Shown here: positions 59,691 through 64,000 of the stretch, in pieces
Position numbering within the stretch: position 1 is the stretch's first letter
Layout of the letters: each line of letters starts with the position of its first letter
Program-made: the position numbers and the translations under genes
The notes under the pieces: model-generated
Seen by the model: the letters and a program-made list of their open reading frames with translations, nothing else
The model's database searches: none
What the model was told of the DNA's origin: nothing
Origin: Anomaloglossus baeobatrachus
Taxonomy: Eukaryota; Chordata; Amphibia; Anura; Aromobatidae
NCBI RefSeq assembly: GCF_048569485.1
Contig: NC_134356.1
Span: 466,569,820-466,633,819 of the forward strand
Direction: 5' to 3'
Length of the DNA: 64,000 nt

Positions 59691-61502
59691 TGTTCAGCTC
59701 CGAACTTGCCAAGTGTCATGGCGACTTCTCTCCCTGTTCGCACTGCAGAGTTTGACACATCACACTATGATTTCCTTGGTTCTTTGGAGTTGCATGGTCA
59801 GGCTTGGGCATCTACCAATTGTGTGCTTATTAGTAGTCGGTCTAGGAGGAGATGGTGGAACCTGTTTCTCCACACTGATTATAGCTTAATTTACAATACT
59901 GGTCCTTGTGCAGTGGTGATCTTGGTCTGGTCATCTCCTGTGCATTATTTTATTAATTGTGGAAAAATTCTCCTTGTCTGTTTATTTCCTCCTTTCTTCT
60001 TTTTTTTTCCTTTTGAGCATGTATTGGCTTACCTCTGTGTGTGTGTGTGCAGTGAGTATGAGTATAGTTTTTTTTCCCTGTCTGTCTATTTGTGCAGGAT
60101 AAACCACTCCTGTTCAGGCCATCTCAGGGATGGGAGAGAGGGGGTTACTCAGAAGCTAGGGTTAGGAAAGCGGCCCAAACATTGTCATCATTAGATGTAT
60201 ACTTATGAACAGAGACAGCTAGGGCCACCCTAGCTCTAGGGCCAGTGTAGGTGTCCCTGCTCCCAGTTGTCCACTAAAAGCTTAAGATACCTCTGCTCAT
60301 GTTAGGACCTTGATTCATTGGTCCGTTCAAAATTACTGCCATCATAAAATCCTTAAAGTTTTTCATAAGTCTCTATTGAAGACGTTTGTGGGTTTGGGAT
60401 CCCTGCCCCTTCCTTCAAGGTTTTAGTTGATGGTTCTTTGATGTTTGAGGTGCCAAGAATTATTGATTCCCTGGTCATTTATTGTCCTCTGCACCATCTG
60501 ATGCGCTGACAGGGTTGTGGTCCTGAGGAAAGGACTTTGGTGCCAGCTTCGAATATCAATGCATCTGGTTAGGACTTTCCATTGCTGTCATCTGGAGAGA
60601 TCTGGTCCAGATGGTCCTTAGTCCCCTTGTAGAGGTTGGGGTACTGTCACATAGTGTTAAGCTCTGAAATCGCTGAGTGTCATGGCATGTTCTGACCCTG
60701 TTCACACTGCAGAAGCACATTACACCAGGGTTCCCCAACTCCAGTCCTCGAGGGCCGCCAACAGTGCATGTTTTCAGGATTTCCTTAGCATTGCATGGGT
60801 GTTGGAATCATCAACTGTGCAGGTGATTAAATTATCACATGTGCAATACTAAGGAAATCCTGAAAACATGCACTGTTGGCGGCCCTTGAGGACTGGAATT
60901 GGGGACCCATGCATTACACTATGGTTTCTCTGGTGCTTTGGAGTTGCACAGTCAGACTCGGGCGTCGACAAGTTGTGTGCTTATTAGTGATCAATCTAGC
61001 AGGAGTTAATTTCTGCTAGCCTGTGGAGTACTGCTAGGGTCACAGGTTACAAGAAATCGATCACAGCCACCTCCACCCTGTAATAGATGGTGGAGACTGT
61101 TTCCCAATGCCGATTATAGCTTAATTTGCGATACCAATCCTTGTGCTGTGGTGATATTTTTCTAGTGATCTTGTGTGCATTATTTTGTGTGTCGTGGAAA
61201 TATTCTCATTGTCTATTTCCTCCCTGATTCTTTATTTCCTCCTGAGCACCTATTGTCTTACCTCTGTGTGTGTGTGTGCAGTGAGTTTGCATTTTTTTCC
61301 CCTGTCTGTCTATTAGTGTGGGATAAACCACTCCTGTTGTGGCCCTTCCCGGGAGTATACACCAGGGCTACTCAGGAGTTATGGTTAGGAAGGTGGCCCA
61401 AACATCATCACCATTAGACGTATCTTTGGGAACAGGGACAGCTAGGGTCACCCTATCCCTAGGGCCAGTGTAGGTGCCCCTATTCCAAATTACCTTATCA
61501 CA
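59691..61502 (+). mobile_element. Gypsy-type LTR retrotransposon remnant (fossil)
   Basis: Two related LTR copies (from 59691 and from 60645, both beginning TGTCACAT) flank a short internal piece. That piece still resembles the chromodomain-like C-terminal part of a Gypsy integrase (VDGSLMFEV and GPEERTLVPAS). Most of the interior is deleted and the element is heavily broken. The 3' copy is lengthened by a hAT MITE (60726-60911). The right border is approximate. Confidence 0.7.
60726..60911. mobile_element. hAT-type MITE with 8-bp duplication
   Basis: This 186-bp near-palindrome has arms CTCGAGGGCCGCCAACAGTG, CATGTTTTCAGGATTTCC and their mirror images. The flanks CATTACAC (60718-60725 and 60912-60919) are perfect. 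It is non-coding. Confidence 0.92.
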
Positions 61503-61966
61503 CCCGGTGACAGATAGCTACCTATAGTGTAGTGAATTAGAAAGCTTATTATTTTTGACCAGTAATTGAGGTAGCAGTCATTCTCATGGCCTGAGGCCTG
61601 AAGGGGCCAAATATAAAGACACCAACATTTTCAATGGTACATTGTTGGTGAGGATACTGTAATAGATTTTTGATACTTGCTGCCATTAAAGTGTCTTGTT
61701 TATGAAATTCTGTTTCTAATTGACCTTGTGCTATAACTAGGTAAAATGCCCATACAGGATTACAATCCCCTTTAGCCAAAACCAAAATGGGTAGCTGAAC
61801 CTGGCATCAAGGTGAAAAGGGGACTTTTAATGAGGAGAGCCCTAACTGCCAGCTGCTCTCAGTCAATAAGCATCACTGGAAATGTTCTAAGCAATGTTAG
61901 CTAGAACAACTATCGTGCAGTGCTTTTCTTTCAATTCTCGAGCTAAATATCTTTTTCAGCTAGATG
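61503..61966. other. unassigned DNA
   Basis: No gene or nameable element. Confidence 0.4.
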
Positions 61967-61970
61967 CCAG

Positions 61971-63018
61971 TGTGCCGACCCCATGCCAGCAGCCATGCTG
62001 CTCGGATCCGGATCTGCGGTATGGCTCGAGGGACTCTACCGGACCCGGGGGTCCCGCGGACACTTCGAATAAAAAGAGGGGACGTATTTGTACGAGGGTT
62101 GTTAAAACGATCTGTGACGCCACCCACGGTGTGTGGTGAGATGTAGCACCACCGCTGCTGTTGTGGGGCTCCAGGGGCGATGGGCTGGCAGCTGGATGTT
62201 AATCCCTCCGTGGGCAGGGATGGATGCCCCAGGTCCCAGTGTCTCTGTGCAGGGGATAATAACGGCAGGGGCCGGCGCACCCGGTCGTGCTGGGAAAGTT
62301 ACTCACTGTTGAATCAATCACACAAGTCTTTTGGTAAACCAAGGTGATGGTGGCCGGCTGCTGCAGATGGGTGTATCTGGTCCCACACCCGGGCTGATGG
62401 TCACTACCCCTTTCCTCTGCACTTTGTGTTTTCTTATGTAAACTTCCCAGTGTGTAACGCAGGAGTCCGCTCCTGGTCCTCTGGTTGGGAGCCGTGCCCG
62501 TCAGACGCTGACCCGTGGGATCTACCGGGCCCTGGCGGATGCCCTATCCCTCTCTGTGGGTGGTTGTCTACTTTTTGGGACTTAAGTTGGGACAGGACCT
62601 GGAATCCTGCCCTCAATCGGTTAATTAGCTAGGCCGTCGGTGCCGGTCCTGACTTTAGAGTCTGAGTACCCCCTTGTGTGCACGGTTTCCGGGTCGGTTC
62701 ACCAGTGTCAGTACCGTCAGGCTACAACCCTGCCACAGTCCACCTCGGATCTGCCGAGCCGTCTTCCCGTCTCCTGCTGGCGGTGACCATCAGCTTCACC
62801 TCCTTCCTCCTCTCAACTACTCCTCTGCTGTTTTCCCGACCCGGGCTCTCCAGACCCCTAGGTGGGCGTTTCCTTTCCGCCTGGTCCCGCCCACTGGTGT
62901 GTCTGTCCCTTCTTGAGGGGGTGACTAGGGTTTTGTCAGCTGCTTTAACCCTGTGTGGGAGCGGTGTTATGCGGGGGCCTAAAACTGTGTGACTACCTGG
63001 TTTTGCCAGGGCGTCACA
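61971..63018 (-). mobile_element. solo LTR with 4-bp duplication (fossil)
   Basis: This 1,048-bp insertion, read on the minus strand, begins TGTGACGCCCTGG and ends GGTCGGCACA. CCAG flanks both sides (61967-61970 and 63019-63022). It is the same family as 42918-44035. No internal region is left. Confidence 0.85.
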
Positions 63019-63022
63019 CCAG

Positions 63023-63469
63023 AATCAGTATACATTCAATCAAACTTTGGGTATGATGACCTAGAAAGAAAAATTGCACTCACTTAATCTAGAGTCTCTG
63101 ACAAATTTATCAGCTGCGTCCTCTCCTAAACATCCAAGGACAGGTGGAATGATGCAGTGGTGCCATTGTACCATCCTGTAAAATTTACCTATGGAATGTG
63201 TTTTCAGTATTATTTGTTCCGTCCTTGCTTAACTTAAAGGGGTGGTTCGAAGGCTGAAGAAATTTTAATCTAAATCCCCAATCAAAACCAATTTCTAATA
63301 TGGCTGCATTAAAATTCCCTAACAACAATATCATTCTGCTATTGATTTTTTTTACTTCCTGTCTTATGGTGCTTTGTTTAAGAATCCCAGTGCATGCTGG
63401 TATACTCCAACAAAGCTAATGGAAAAATAGCAGACAAGCTGCAAGAGGTGTAACAAAGGTGATAAATTA
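63023..63469. repeat. unassigned DNA with a repeat fragment
   Basis: TTAAAGGGGTGGTTCG near 63234 resembles the end of a common frog repeat. The matching right end is absent. Confidence 0.4.
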
Positions 63470-64000
63470 CCGTATTTTTTGGTTTATAAGATGCACCGGA
63501 TTATAAGACGCACCCCAAATTTAGAGATAAATAAATGTAAAAAAATAAAAAATGGGGTCCGTTTTATACTCCGGTGTTGTCTTACCGGAGGCGGGCAGCA
63601 GTGGTGGTGGAGCAGGGTCACAGGAGGCAGAGCTTGTGCTGGCAGTGGGGCGGGTCCGTGGTGGCAGCGGCGTTCAATGTTGGTAGTGGCGGTGACAGGT
63701 CAGTGGTGACAGCGGTGGCAGTAGCAGCGGGTCAGTGTCAGTGGTAGAGCAGACCGGTGCGGTGAGTGTCCCAGTCTGTCCGCAGTCCCGGTTCAAGTGA
63801 TGGCGCCAGGAGCGGCACATGCACAGATGGAGCTCTCATCCAAGAGCTCCATTTGCGCACGCGCTGACTCCCGGCACCATAATTTCAAACCGGGACCGCG
63901 GACACACTGGGACACCCGCCGCACAGCCACAGCAGTCCGCACAGCCACCCGCCTGCACGCACAGAGGGGCAGCGAGCAGGCCGCTTGTCTGCCTTCACAG
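63470..64000. mobile_element. TA-flanked inverted-repeat element, copy 2 (cut by the window edge)
   Basis: It begins CCGTATTTTTTGGTTTATAA followed by GACGCACC, like 21083-22372. The interior is GC-rich and non-coding, with GGTGGCAGTAGC-like runs. An inverted stretch around GGAGCTCTCATCC and AAGAGCTCC lies near 63830-63855. The right end is outside the window. Confidence 0.75.

Overview
The window looks like a non-coding, intron-rich stretch of a large vertebrate genome, most likely an anuran amphibian. That call rests on the repeat families recognised by eye: CR1 and L2 LINEs, Tc1/mariner elements, hAT elements whose ends read TAGTGATGAGCGAG, TTAA-target elements, Ngaro/DIRS-type and Penelope-like retroelements, and many short inverted-repeat elements of kinds familiar from frog genomes. 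No database search was possible.

The only host coding sequence I can support is two exons on the + strand (22448-22693 and 44924-45119). They have compatible phases, consensus splice sites and furin-like cysteine-rich repeats. They appear to belong to one secreted or membrane gene of the PCSK5/PCSK6/FRAS1 kind, separated by a 22.2-kb intron. The rest reads as flanking or intronic DNA packed with nested mobile elements.

Layout. 1-2190: mostly unassigned, with one multi-hairpin repeat. 2194-7114: Ngaro/DIRS-type fossil with split direct repeats. 7343-14373: an old repeat split by a nearly whole 5.6-kb hAT transposon (8703-14301) with an 8-bp target duplication. 14813-16837: deleted LTR retrotransposon. 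17350-22372: short inverted-repeat elements, a mariner copy broken by two insertions, and a TA-flanked element with an internal minisatellite and a large hairpin. 22448-22693: exon A. 23.2-28.0 kb: repeat fragments and a hAT MITE. 28015-38440: a CR1 LINE split by a TTAA-target element and by a 6.6-kb non-autonomous hAT element, which itself holds a minisatellite and a Tc1 copy. 38976-42532: a Tc1 element split by two LTRs. 42918-44035: solo LTR. 44924-45119: exon B. 45-48.5 kb: LINE fragment, MITE and solo LTR. 48757-59690: an L2 LINE split by a 9.3-kb Penelope-like element with open reading frames, terminal repeats, an inverted partial copy and a 14-bp target duplication. 59691-61502: Gypsy-type remnant with two LTRs. 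61971-63018: solo LTR. The window ends inside a second TA-flanked element.

The most interesting items are the Penelope-like element, which carries hammerhead-ribozyme-like folds in all three copies of its terminal repeat; a family of modular long-inverted-repeat elements flanked by 9-bp duplications (19618-20806 and 29231-29865); and the nearly whole hAT transposon. The nesting gives a clear relative order of insertion, and the Penelope-like element looks youngest.
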